This document shows positions 16,277 to 24,460 of a DNA stretch of 37,367 bases, one piece after another. The notes under the pieces were generated by a model that saw only the letters and a program-made list of their open reading frames with translations, did no database searches and was not told where the DNA came from. The position numbers and the translations under genes were made by a program. Source of the stretch: an uncultured Pseudomonadales bacterium. Lineage in GTDB: Bacteria; Pseudomonadota; Gammaproteobacteria; Pseudomonadales; Pseudohongiellaceae. The stretch's first letter is position 1. Each line of letters begins with the position of its first letter. The stretch is taken from the NCBI GenBank assembly GCA_938091935.1, contig CALKNV010000015.1, positions 1-37,367 of the forward strand. The letters run 5' to 3'.

Positions 16277-16985
16277 ATCGACTGCCAATATGCTCGAAGT
16301 CAAAAATCTGCATGCCTACTACGGCAAGAGCCATATCCTGCAGGGTGTGAGCTTCAAGGTGCAGGAGGGCGAGATTGTAAGTTTACTCGGCCGCAATGGC
16401 GTTGGCCGGTCCACCACGGTCAAAACGATCATGGGTGAGGTGGCGCCACAGGGCTCTATAATATTCAAAGGCAAGGAGATCGCTGGAAAACCCAGCTATG
16501 AAATCGCCAATCTGGGTTTAGGCTACGTCCCCGAAAATCGAGATATATTCCCCACTCTCACTGTGCGCGAGAATCTGTTGCTGGGCGTGAAGGGAGCGAC
16601 GTCCTCAGGACGCTGGAGCATCGACGAAGTGTTCGGTATGTTCCCCAATCTTGGCGCTCGTGCTGATGTTCATGGTGGCGTGCTGAGCGGTGGCGAGCAA
16701 CAAATGCTCTGCATGTGCAGGACCCTGATGGGTGATCCGGACATGATCATGATCGACGAGCCTACTGAAGGCCTGGCTCCAAAAGTTGTTGAACAGGTGG
16801 GCACACTGCTGCAGGAAATCGCCAATCGTGGAGTTGCCATTCTCCTCGTCGAACAGAAGCTTTCGATTGCGATGAAAATCTCGCAGCGCGTTTACGTGAT
16901 GGGTCATGGTCAAGTCGTGTACGAAGGGGACCCCCAATCTTTGCTGGGCTCTGAATCTATTCGAAAAGAATGGTTGGAAGTGTAA
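16269..16985 (+). CDS. livF: Branched-chain amino acid-type ABC transporter ATPase LivF
   Basis: A 238-residue ATPase of the LivF family. The phosphate-binding loop reads GRNGVGRSTT (41-50): the invariant Walker A lysine is arginine at residue 47 (CGG codon). The signature is LSGGEQQML, Walker B is MIMIDEPTEGLAP, and the switch position is LLVEQ, glutamine where histidine is usual, which is common for LivF. It overlaps livG by eight bases and ends the transporter set. With lysine replaced, this subunit may hydrolyse ATP weakly while LivG does the work. Arg at this position occurs, as I recall, in other LivF-like proteins, so it need not be a defect. Confidence 0.94.
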   Translation: MSESTANMLEVKNLHAYYGKSHILQGVSFKVQEGEIVSLLGRNGVGRSTTVKTIMGEVAPQGSIIFKGKEIAGKPSYEIANLGLGYVPENRDIFPTLTVRENLLLGVKGATSSGRWSIDEVFGMFPNLGARADVHGGVLSGGEQQMLCMCRTLMGDPDMIMIDEPTEGLAPKVVEQVGTLLQEIANRGVAILLVEQKLSIAMKISQRVYVMGHGQVVYEGDPQSLLGSESIRKEWLEV

Positions 16986-17044
16986 ACTCCCCATACACTT
17001 GCCCACCAAGTCACCCATTCCTAAAGCCGGACAGGAAACCGCTT

Positions 17045-18049
17045 ATGTCTCCCACTAGTTCGACTCTCACCAGGTGTTTTTTAATTCTCTTGTTGAGCGT
17101 TCAAGGGCCTCTGGTTCTGGCCTGGGACTCCGTGGGTCACCGGCTTTCCGCCGCCGTGGCTCTCGAATTCGTGGAACCGGAAACCATTGAAAAACTGCTG
17201 CGCATCCTGCAAGCCCATCCGCGCTATCAACAGGATTTTCTCGAGCAGATTCCTGATTATGTCGATCAAAGCAGCACCGCGGCGCTGGCCCAGTGGCTAT
17301 TGGGGCAAGCCGCTTATTGGCCAGACATCGCAAGGGGTCTGCCAGACAGCGAGCGGCAAAAGTATAATCGGCCTAGCTGGCACTATACCGATGGTGCCTG
17401 GGTGCGGGACTCCTCACCTTTTCAGGGCAACGTCTACGTTGGCATCGCACCATTTACCGACATCGATGGCCCAGGCGGAGAATCCATCCGCACAGAGCAG
17501 CAAGTGAACAATGTAGTCACCGGTATCGACTACAACGCTGCCGTGCTGACAGATGCGAGTGCTCCGATGGCAGAGCGTGCCGTGGCCCTTTGCTGGGTGC
17601 TGCACCTGATCGGCGATATACATCAACCCCTGCACACCGGTTCGCTGTTTTCTGCCACACTATTCGCCCGCGGCGACCGCGGCGGCAATGCGATACCCAT
17701 CGGCGAGAGCAATTTGCATTCGCGCTGGGATAGAGCGCTTGCCGAAGGTGGCGTGACTGCTGAGCTTCCGCTGTTGATTGCGCGGGTGTCCGGGTTTTCA
17801 CAGCCACAAATCAAAGGCGTAGAAAGCGACTGGACTGCATGGATGAATGAGAGTCGTGGCAGCCTGAAGAGCATCGTATACACCGAGGCCATGCGAAAAG
17901 CCATAGTCGCTGCAGATAACAACGGCTCAGAACTAGGCAGCCAGACGCTGGACGCAGCCTATGTCACCCAGATGCAGGATATGTCGAGACAACGCCTCGG
18001 CCTCGCAGGCCTGCGTCTGGCGATCTTCTTTGAGAATGAACTGCCCTGA
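17045..18049 (+). CDS. Secreted S1/P1-type nuclease
   Basis: A 334-residue zinc-dependent nuclease of the S1/P1 family, which degrades single-stranded DNA and RNA outside the cytoplasm. A signal peptide occupies residues 1-26, so the mature protein begins W27-D-S-V-G-H; in this family the N-terminal tryptophan and that histidine bind zinc. Further ligands are in SWHYTD, in HLIGDIHQPLHTG (the family hallmark HxxxDxHQPLH) and in NLHSRWD. I start at ATG 17045 (AGGA upstream) rather than the longer in-frame extension. It stands alone after livF by 59 bases and ends 34 bases before the convergent trpE(G). Its role is probably scavenging of nucleic acid phosphate and carbon. Confidence 0.92.
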   Translation: MSPTSSTLTRCFLILLLSVQGPLVLAWDSVGHRLSAAVALEFVEPETIEKLLRILQAHPRYQQDFLEQIPDYVDQSSTAALAQWLLGQAAYWPDIARGLPDSERQKYNRPSWHYTDGAWVRDSSPFQGNVYVGIAPFTDIDGPGGESIRTEQQVNNVVTGIDYNAAVLTDASAPMAERAVALCWVLHLIGDIHQPLHTGSLFSATLFARGDRGGNAIPIGESNLHSRWDRALAEGGVTAELPLLIARVSGFSQPQIKGVESDWTAWMNESRGSLKSIVYTEAMRKAIVAADNNGSELGSQTLDAAYVTQMQDMSRQRLGLAGLRLAIFFENELP

Positions 18050-18083
18050 TCTCTCTCTACGCGTTTCCGGTCCCTATCAATCG

Positions 18084-20300
18084 CTAGCTCACATGGCACC
18101 TGAGCCTTGGTACTGGCTTCAGGTCAGCTATGGCCGCCACCACGTTCTCTATGAGGCGATGTCCCGCCCTATCCTGCAGACTCATGATCGATTCGGGGTG
18201 AAACTGCACTGCCCAGATTGGGCGTTCAATATGCTCTATCGCCATGACCTCTCCCACCGCCGACTTGGCAACTGGACGCAGGCACTCTGGCAAAGTCTCA
18301 GCAATCAGGGAATGATAGCGTCCGGCGCTGAATTCATCGTCAATGCCTGAAAATAGCGAGCAGCCATCATGCGTTATGGGCGACGGTTTTCCGTGCATGG
18401 GATAGGCCATCGTGCTCAAGCTTCCGCCGAAATATTCCACCAGACCCTGTAGTCCCAAACAGACACCGAAGATCGGTAAGTCTATTCCCAGTGCCAGATC
18501 AATGGTCTCTGACATCTGAAAGTCTGTTGGCGTTGAAGGGCCCGGAGACAAGATCAGAAAGTTAACCGAATTCTCGCGCAGGTAAAGTCTCGCAGCTTCG
18601 GGTCTCAGCGTGATTAGCTCGACACCCAACTCCCGGAAGTAAGCGCCAAGGTTGTGAACAAAGGAATCCTGATGATCGACCATGAGTGCCGTTAATCCAG
18701 CTCCCAGGTCATCCCTCGGTAGTCCGTCAGAGTCATCTATAGGGCCTGGTTTGGTATATCCGCTTACCGCATCACGCAAGGCGGAGGCCTTGAGCTGTGT
18801 CTCCTTCTCCTCCTCGACTGGGTCGGAATCGATGAGCAAGGTGGCGCCGGCTCGAACTTCGGCGACGCCCTGATTAATCCGCACTGTGCGCAGAGTCAAT
18901 CCGGTATTCAGGTTACCGTTGAAGCCAATATGCCCTATTGCCCCCCCGTACCAATGGCGCGGGGACTTTTCGTGCTCCTCTAGGTACTGCATAGCGGCAA
19001 GTTTTGGCGCACCCGTTACAGTAACAGCCCAGGTGTGGGCGAGAAATCCATCGAGGGCATCGAACTCAGGCTGCAACAGGCCTTTAACATGATCAACTGT
19101 GTGGATCAGTCGTGAGTACATCTCAATTTGACGTCGCCCCACTACTTTTACCGAGCCCGGCACACAGACTCTGGCCTTGTCATTGCGATCCACGTCTGTA
19201 CACATAGAGAGTTCAGATTCATCTTTCTCAGAATTGAGTAAGGTTTTAATCTGCGCCGCATCCGCAATTGCATCTTCTCCCCTTCTGATTGTGCCAGAGA
19301 TCGGACAGGTCTCTATTTCTCGGCCATCGACACGCACAAACATTTCTGGCGATGCGGCCACCAGGTATTCTTGCTTGCCGAGGTTCATCAGCGCACCATA
19401 GGGTGCAGGGTTAGCAGTCTTGAGACGCTGAAACACATCGGCGGGAGAGTCTTTACAAGCAGAATAAAATGTTTGTCCTGGCACGACTTCGAACAGATCC
19501 CCACGACGAAAGTAATCGGAAGCATGTCGAACCCGGTCCGCAAACTCACCGGGCTCATGGTCACTGTCACGATCGATCCGAATCGCGGGCACATAGGGAA
19601 CGCTCTCGCCAGAGCGCCTGAATCCGCCTGTTGTTTCGCTCAGCTTACTGCCGCCTCTGGTGCGGCAATTGAATTCATAGCTATAACAAATTGACTGCTC
19701 CGAGCGGTGATCAGTAACCGTAATCTGATCAGGCATATAAAGTACAAGATCGCGTTGGTCGTCCTCTCTCTGCTGAAACCTGCGCACGTCTTCAAACTGA
19801 AAAGTCAGGTCATAGCCAAGGCTGCCATAGAGTCCCAGATAGTCATCCTGTGTCGTATGAAAACCGCAAGTAATAGCCCGGAGCAAACTAAAGACACTCG
19901 GCCTGCGACTGCGCATCTCCTCGGCATCAACAAATTCTTCGGTCCGCACCGAGACCGAGACGGACTTCTCGCCCGCAGTGAGATCGGCCACCGCATCGCA
20001 AGACTCTAACAGACGCAGCAATTCCGGCAGCATGACTTCACCACGGGTGTTGAGTGCGGTGACGACGAGACGGTCTCTCACCACCTCCATGACAATGGGT
20101 GGATTAATGAAACCAATGTCCCAGCGGGTGTAGCGACCTGGATACTCAAAATTTGAAGCCAGCAATACACCGCGGTGGCTATTGAGGGCATGCGCTAACT
20201 CATCGCTTGCGGTGCTGTAATGAAGGGGCACGGCCGTACGACGGACCTGAACACCATTACGGCATTCAAACTGAAGATATTGTTGGGCTTGCATTGCCAT
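18084..20300 (-). CDS. trpE(G): Fused anthranilate synthase TrpE(G)
   Basis: A 738-residue fusion of both anthranilate synthase subunits, making anthranilate from chorismate and glutamine, the first step of tryptophan synthesis. The N-terminal about 500 residues are TrpE-like, with the chorismate-binding core (EVVPGQTFYSACKD, FVRVDGREIETCPISGTIRRG in two parts, MCTDVDRNDKARVC, VTGAPKLAAMQYLEE). The C-terminal part from about 535 is a class I glutamine amidotransferase: LMVDHQDSFVHNLG, the catalytic cysteine in FGVCLGLQG, and the histidine/glutamate pair in VQFHPESI. The order and size match the rhizobial TrpE(G) enzymes; PhzE of phenazine synthesis has the same fusion, but the Trp-Trp leader peptide upstream favours tryptophan. 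It starts at ATG 20300 (or ATG 20294) and stands alone. Confidence 0.92.
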   Translation of the reverse strand: MAMQAQQYLQFECRNGVQVRRTAVPLHYSTASDELAHALNSHRGVLLASNFEYPGRYTRWDIGFINPPIVMEVVRDRLVVTALNTRGEVMLPELLRLLESCDAVADLTAGEKSVSVSVRTEEFVDAEEMRSRRPSVFSLLRAITCGFHTTQDDYLGLYGSLGYDLTFQFEDVRRFQQREDDQRDLVLYMPDQITVTDHRSEQSICYSYEFNCRTRGGSKLSETTGGFRRSGESVPYVPAIRIDRDSDHEPGEFADRVRHASDYFRRGDLFEVVPGQTFYSACKDSPADVFQRLKTANPAPYGALMNLGKQEYLVAASPEMFVRVDGREIETCPISGTIRRGEDAIADAAQIKTLLNSEKDESELSMCTDVDRNDKARVCVPGSVKVVGRRQIEMYSRLIHTVDHVKGLLQPEFDALDGFLAHTWAVTVTGAPKLAAMQYLEEHEKSPRHWYGGAIGHIGFNGNLNTGLTLRTVRINQGVAEVRAGATLLIDSDPVEEEKETQLKASALRDAVSGYTKPGPIDDSDGLPRDDLGAGLTALMVDHQDSFVHNLGAYFRELGVELITLRPEAARLYLRENSVNFLILSPGPSTPTDFQMSETIDLALGIDLPIFGVCLGLQGLVEYFGGSLSTMAYPMHGKPSPITHDGCSLFSGIDDEFSAGRYHSLIAETLPECLRPVAKSAVGEVMAIEHIERPIWAVQFHPESIMSLQDRAGHRLIENVVAAIADLKPVPRLRCHVS

Positions 20301-20355
20301 TGCTCATTTCCGGAGGCCGGTGAGTTATGGCGAGAGATATTTTCTGGGAGCAATA

Positions 20356-20429
20356 GACCGCCACAACCCGGGGCGGCCAAAGATGATGTTATCGAACTGT
20401 CATCCGGCGACCCTTATAGGTAGACCACC
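20356..20429 (-). promoter_or_regulatory. Candidate trp attenuation region with exclusive RNA pairings
   Basis: In the leader RNA, GGCCGCC (20372-20378) can pair over seven bases either with GGCGGTC downstream (20356-20362, nine-base loop) or with GGTGGTC upstream (20423-20429), which contains the two Trp codons. The two pairings exclude each other. No U-rich run follows the downstream hairpin, so the mechanism is not a textbook terminator; control could act on the ribosome site of trpE(G). Confidence 0.45.
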
Positions 20430-20451
20430 AGAGGTTAAATCGCTTATTCAT
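20389..20451 (-). CDS. trpL: Tryptophan leader peptide (TrpL-like), tandem Trp codons
   Basis: A 20-codon frame, too short for ordinary calling, lies 88 bases before trpE(G) on the same strand. It begins MNKRFNLWWSTYK and ends in TAA, with two adjacent TGG codons at positions 8 and 9. Tandem tryptophan codons in a short frame directly before an anthranilate synthase gene are the hallmark of ribosome-mediated attenuation. The promoter at 20461-20489 places the transcription start within about five bases of this ATG, so the peptide is probably translated from a leaderless mRNA. The leader of rhizobial trpE(G) is, as I recall, also leaderless. Confidence 0.7.
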   Translation of the reverse strand: MNKRFNLWWSTYKGRRMTVR

Positions 20452-20460
20452 AGGGGCGCG

Positions 20461-20489
20461 ATCATGCGGCAGTCGCCTTTCGCTGTCAA
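20461..20489 (-). promoter_or_regulatory. Promoter of the trp leader and trpE(G)
   Basis: On the minus strand a perfect TTGACA (20484-20489), an exact 17-base spacer, and CATGAT (20461-20466; four of six consensus bases) are followed after nine bases by the ATG of the leader peptide. This is the best promoter match in the 558-base gap between the leader and the next plus-strand gene. Confidence 0.65.
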
Positions 20490-20728
20490 CACTGGCATCG
20501 CGCTAAATTTCCTGTTGTTTACCAATCTGGGCCCGCATTTGCTTACCAGGCCATAAAAAGGAGAAGACTTACCTTAGGCAAGCAACTTGATTCAATTTTT
20601 GGATATTTACCTTTAAAAACAGCATATTAGATTTTGCGCAGATGCCGCGATCAGTTCAGCACGGCGTAATCCGAGGCGGGGATCAGTGTGGTTCTTCAAC
20701 TGCCCTCCCACTGGAATTCACCGATTAG

Positions 20729-20896
20729 ATGAAATCGCTGCTAACGACAAAATTTGTTAGAGCCCTTGGTGCTTTGCTCGCCGTGATCAGTATCCTGCTG
20801 TTAATCACAGCAGCACCTTTGACCGGGCGCAGATCCTGCGACGCTCACTATCCAAGCCCTACCGAGCATTGTTTTTTCGCGGCCAATCAGAGATAG
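20729..20896 (+). CDS. Possible small membrane or exported peptide (55 aa)
   Basis: An open frame of 55 codons in the gap before the beta-lactamase-like gene. It has a basic start (MKSLLTTKFVRALG), one long hydrophobic run (ALLAVISILLLITAA) and a short C-terminal part with two cysteines (RSCDAHYPSPTEHCFF), the pattern of a signal-anchored or secreted small peptide. There is no good ribosome site and no family I recognise, and such frames can occur by chance. The rest of 20490-21009 is AT-rich around 20590-20635 and shows no other gene. Confidence 0.3.
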   Translation: MKSLLTTKFVRALGALLAVISILLLITAAPLTGRRSCDAHYPSPTEHCFFAANQR

Positions 20897-21009
20897 TCTG
20901 GGTCATAACATTAGAATGGCACAGGTAAAAGTGGCTCGCCCCAAGTACTGGCTACTTTCTACTGCTACACGAACCAATCTTTGCACCCAAATTCGAGGAT
21001 TCTGGACTA

Positions 21010-22305
21010 ATGCCAAATACCAGTATTTACCGCGGTCTGTGTTTTCACCTTTTTTTAACCATTACACTGAGCGCGGTCACACAAGCCAGTCTCGCCGCCG
21101 ATTTCTCTCGCGTCAGGCCAGAGCGCGCCGGTATGTCTTCAGAGCGCCTCGAGCGTCTTGATGCCGTGCTGAAATCCTACGTAGATAACGGTCAAGTGGC
21201 TGGACAAGTAGCTATGGTGCTGCGCAACGGCCGTGTTGTTTACTCCACCGCCAATGGCTGGCAAAACAAGGAAGCTGACATTCCCATGTCAGAAGATTCA
21301 ATTTTCAGAATCGCGTCGCAAACCAAAGCACTCGTCAGCACCGGCATAATGATCCTGCACGAACGCGGTCAGCTGGATATCAGTCACCCTTTGAGTCGCT
21401 ATATTCCAGAATGGGGAAACATGCAGGTAGCGGTCTCTGAAAATAATGGCTCATATCGCCTGGAGGAGGCCCGCAGACCGATTACTATCCGCCATCTGCT
21501 TACCCATACCGGTGGTGTGAGCTATGGCAGCGGCCCTGCCCGAGAGCAATGGGAGGAAGCCGGCTTTCAGGGCTGGTATTTCGCTAACAAAAATGAACCA
21601 ATCCTCAACTCCATTAAGCGGATGGCAGCGTTACCTCTGGATCAACACCCAGGCGAAGAGTACATCTATGGATACAACACCGATATTCTAGGCGCAGTGA
21701 TTGAAGTCGCCAGCGGCAAAGATTTGAACACTTTCTTGCGAGAGGAATTGTTTGAACCGCTGGAGATGAACGATACCCATTTCTATCTGCCACAAGAAAA
21801 AGCAGAGCGTCTGGCCGTGGTCTATGAAGCCACACCGGGCGGTGGCGTTCAGGCTATTAGCGCTACTGATGGCATGCAAAGCCAGGGTCTGTATCTCGAA
21901 GGCAGCGGCCCTAATCGCTCTTTCTCTGGAGGCGCTGGCTTGCTGTCAACCGCCAACGACTATGCCCGTTTCTTGCAGATGACTCTGAACGGTGGTGAGT
22001 TGGACGGGGAGCGTGTTTTGTCGCGCAAGACCATCGAACTCATGACAACCGACCATTTAGGCGACATCCCATTTCGTGATGGCCAGGGATTTGGCCTGGG
22101 TTTTTTCGTGGTAACCGATCTGGGTGAACGCGGCGTGCTGGGCTCAGAAGGCGAATACGGTTGGGGGGGCGCCTACCACACGACTTACTGGGTAGATCCA
22201 GAAGAGGAACTGGTGGTCGTTTACCTGACTCAGTTGATCCCGGCACAAAGCGTCGATGACTACAGCAAACTGAGAAGCGGCATTTATCAGGCGATTATTG
22301 ATTGA
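21010..22305 (+). CDS. Serine hydrolase of the beta-lactamase (class C / EstB-like) family
   Basis: A 431-residue exported serine hydrolase. A signal peptide covers about residues 1-30 (LFLTITLSAVTQASLA, A-D cleavage). The catalytic SxxK motif is S103-Q-T-K106 in FRIASQTKALVS, the YxN-type motif is in YIYGYNTDIL, and HLLTHTGGVSYG and GLGFFVV are further family marks. A short FSGGAGLLSTANDYARF segment is typical of the EstB/penicillin-binding-like group rather than true cephalosporinases. Likely substrates are esters or peptidoglycan-type amides in the periplasm. It is 31 bases ahead of the VOC gene and probably co-transcribed. AGGAT stands before the ATG. Confidence 0.92.
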   Translation: MPNTSIYRGLCFHLFLTITLSAVTQASLAADFSRVRPERAGMSSERLERLDAVLKSYVDNGQVAGQVAMVLRNGRVVYSTANGWQNKEADIPMSEDSIFRIASQTKALVSTGIMILHERGQLDISHPLSRYIPEWGNMQVAVSENNGSYRLEEARRPITIRHLLTHTGGVSYGSGPAREQWEEAGFQGWYFANKNEPILNSIKRMAALPLDQHPGEEYIYGYNTDILGAVIEVASGKDLNTFLREELFEPLEMNDTHFYLPQEKAERLAVVYEATPGGGVQAISATDGMQSQGLYLEGSGPNRSFSGGAGLLSTANDYARFLQMTLNGGELDGERVLSRKTIELMTTDHLGDIPFRDGQGFGLGFFVVTDLGERGVLGSEGEYGWGGAYHTTYWVDPEEELVVVYLTQLIPAQSVDDYSKLRSGIYQAIID

Positions 22306-22336
22306 AGAACAAAAACAATAACCAGGGTAATTCATA

Positions 22337-23137
22337 ATGAGATACTTGACTCTATTATTCCTTGCCACGCTATGTTCAGGAACCTCCCTCGCACAGCTAG
22401 CAATACCAGATGAATCCGGCATCGCCTACGGACATATGCATTTGAATGTAAGCAGCATCGATCAGCACTTGCCGATTTGGACCGAGCATTTCGGTGGAGA
22501 AGAAATAGCCATAGGTCCGCTGCGAGCCGTCAAATTTCCCAATTTGATTGTCATGTTCGCCGAGCAAACCCCAACAATGGGCTCGCGTGAAACAGTGATG
22601 GACCATTTCGGCTTCAAAGTCCGCGACATCCAACGCTTCATAGACAAATGGGAGGCCGCTGGTCTCGAAATGGGCCGGGTATTTACCGGTGCCGAAGGTC
22701 AGATCAACGCCTATGTCACCCTGCCTGATGGAGTTTATGTCGAGCTCCAGGAAGACCAGGGACTACATGAAGAATTTACTGGCTATCATGTCCATTACTT
22801 CACGTCTCAGTACGAGGAGTTACTGGACTGGTACGTTGATATTTTTGGCCTGGAGATCAGACCGCGGGGCACAATAGCTACCACCACCAATGTACCTGGC
22901 ACCAATCTGAGTTTCGGCAATTCAGATTCACCCCGAGCCCCAACCCAGGGTACAGCAATCGACCACGTTGGATTCGAGATCACCAACCTGGAGGAGTTTT
23001 GTCGGAGATTAACCGCACGCGGCATTGAATTTGAAGTGCCCTATCGCGAGGTCGAGGCCCTGGGCCTGGCAATCGCCTTCTTCACCGACCCAAGCGGCGT
23101 GCGAATAGAGCTGACGGAAGGCCTGGACGCTTTCTAG
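22337..23137 (+). CDS. Exported two-domain VOC (glyoxalase-like) protein
   Basis: A 266-residue vicinal-oxygen-chelate superfamily protein with a signal peptide (MRYLTLLFLATLCSGTSLA, then QLAIP). Two beta-alpha-beta-beta-beta modules follow, one at about 28-140 (YGHMHLNVSSIDQHLPIW to VYVELQED) and one at about 148-262 (HVHYFTSQYEELLDWYVDIFGLEIRP to VRIELTEG). Likely metal ligands are the histidines of HMHLNV and DHVGFEI and the glutamates of VYVELQ and RIELTE. Export is unusual for this fold, which is mostly cytoplasmic. Its stop is only three bases from the stop of the opposing membrane-protein gene. Activity may be dioxygenase-, isomerase- or resistance-like. Confidence 0.85.
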   Translation: MRYLTLLFLATLCSGTSLAQLAIPDESGIAYGHMHLNVSSIDQHLPIWTEHFGGEEIAIGPLRAVKFPNLIVMFAEQTPTMGSRETVMDHFGFKVRDIQRFIDKWEAAGLEMGRVFTGAEGQINAYVTLPDGVYVELQEDQGLHEEFTGYHVHYFTSQYEELLDWYVDIFGLEIRPRGTIATTTNVPGTNLSFGNSDSPRAPTQGTAIDHVGFEITNLEEFCRRLTARGIEFEVPYREVEALGLAIAFFTDPSGVRIELTEGLDAF

Positions 23138-23140
23138 GCT

Positions 23141-23719
23141 TCATTCTGGTTCAGCGGGCTCCGATGGTTGCTTTGGGGGCGAGTTGAACTTGCTGCGCAG
23201 CAAGCTGACTATTTGTGCCATGGATTCAAACTGGGTATGACGCGCCAGTTCAACGCCTATCCAATAGCCAAGGTAGGCGACTCCCAGCCACACCAGAATG
23301 GAATCTGCGGGCCAATATCCCCACCAAAGGAAGGCTTGCAGCAGGTTTCCCAGTTGCTCTATGAAGAAATCAACAACCAAACTGACAATACTGGTCTCGC
23401 CAAACCCCGAAAAACTACTGAGGTTGCTGAGGAATCCAACCAGTTCCCCAAGCTCTATAACGATTAACGTCCAGATTCCCGCAAGCCCATAAAAACCACT
23501 GCCAAACCATACCCACTTATCGTAAAGATAGCGTTTGCCACGATTTCCATCCAGACTGGACAGGGTTTTTAGTTTCTTCACCTGCGCTTTTATGGCATCG
23601 CGTTTCTCCGCACGGTCGATTTCACCACTAAGAAAAATCCAGGAAAAAATGAGCCAACTCAGCACTACCATCGGTAGGCCGAGCATGAGAACAGCCCGCA
23701 AGACATCGAGAAAATTCAA
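23141..23719 (-). CDS. Membrane protein, unknown function
   Basis: A 192-residue membrane protein of no recognised family. It starts with a hydrophobic helix (VLRAVLMLGLPMVVLSWLIFSWIFL), then a charged cytoplasmic stretch (DRAEKRDAIKAQVKKLKTL), a second helix (GFYGLAGIWTLIVIELGELVGFL), a possible third near IVSLVVDFFIEQLGNLL, and a fourth (ILVWLGVAYLGYWIGVELA). It ends in a proline- and glutamate-rich tail (PPKQPSEPAEPE). It is 21 bases after the SGNH hydrolase gene on the same strand and probably co-transcribed with it. No motif suggests transport or catalysis. Confidence 0.75.
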   Translation of the reverse strand: MNFLDVLRAVLMLGLPMVVLSWLIFSWIFLSGEIDRAEKRDAIKAQVKKLKTLSSLDGNRGKRYLYDKWVWFGSGFYGLAGIWTLIVIELGELVGFLSNLSSFSGFGETSIVSLVVDFFIEQLGNLLQAFLWWGYWPADSILVWLGVAYLGYWIGVELARHTQFESMAQIVSLLRSKFNSPPKQPSEPAEPE

Positions 23720-23740
23720 AGTCAGCCTCGTCCTGACAAA

Positions 23741-24460
23741 TTATTTTTCGTGGCGCGCTTCCTGAGGCATCAGAGCTGCACGTATCGCTGCACCCCAGAT
23801 CAGGTTACCCGTTTCGTTAAGGTGCAAATTGTCCTCCACGAAAATGTCCGTCATTACCGAACCGTCACCCTGCAGGAATGGCTTGGCCACGTTAACGAAA
23901 TAAACAAGCGGGTCGTGATCCGCTATGGTTTTCAGGGATGCGCTCACTTTCTGCGCATTAGGCCATACTTCCTGCCGCAGGATACTGGGTTTCACACTCA
24001 GCACATAAATCCTTGTTTCCGGTAATGCCGCATGGACCTTGGCAACAATTTGCTCAAACTGGTTAATTATTTTGTCTTCCGGCAGACCCCAAGCCGTGTC
24101 GTTGTCACCTTCATAGATGAGTATCGCCCGGGGTTTGTAACGCAATGCCACCCGGTCGAGATGAAACAGCACATCACCCATCACGCTGCCGCCGAAGCCT
24201 CGGGGGATTACGGTCAGTGGAGCCAAGGCCGCCGCAGCCTGATCATTCCAGCGCGCAATGCTGGAGCTGCCTGTCAGTACGATGGCGCCCTCTGGCGGCG
24301 GATGCATCTGATCCTGTTCATCGAAGCGCTGCATAGCAACTTCCCAGCGAGCGGGATCCGTATTTTGCCCGAAAACCGGCGTCGTACCCACCAGCACCAA
24401 CAGACTGGCCAACAGTAAGATCAGCAGTGCGCAGTAATTCCTTCGGATAAGAGTAAACAT
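23741..24460 (-). CDS. SGNH/GDSL-family hydrolase, exported
   Basis: A 239-residue esterase/acyl hydrolase of the SGNH group. A signal peptide covers about residues 1-31 (LLILLLASLLVLVGTTPVFG). Block I is IVLTGSSSI with the nucleophile serine at about 66, block II is PRGFGGSVMGD, block III is LIYEGDNDTAWG (oxyanion Asn), and block V is EDNLHLNETG with the Asp and His of the triad. The family includes platelet-activating-factor acetylhydrolase-like and carbohydrate esterases; the substrate is not evident. It precedes the membrane protein gene by 21 bases. The 164-base gap before it shows no obvious gene. Confidence 0.9.
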   Translation of the reverse strand: MFTLIRRNYCALLILLLASLLVLVGTTPVFGQNTDPARWEVAMQRFDEQDQMHPPPEGAIVLTGSSSIARWNDQAAAALAPLTVIPRGFGGSVMGDVLFHLDRVALRYKPRAILIYEGDNDTAWGLPEDKIINQFEQIVAKVHAALPETRIYVLSVKPSILRQEVWPNAQKVSASLKTIADHDPLVYFVNVAKPFLQGDGSVMTDIFVEDNLHLNETGNLIWGAAIRAALMPQEARHEK

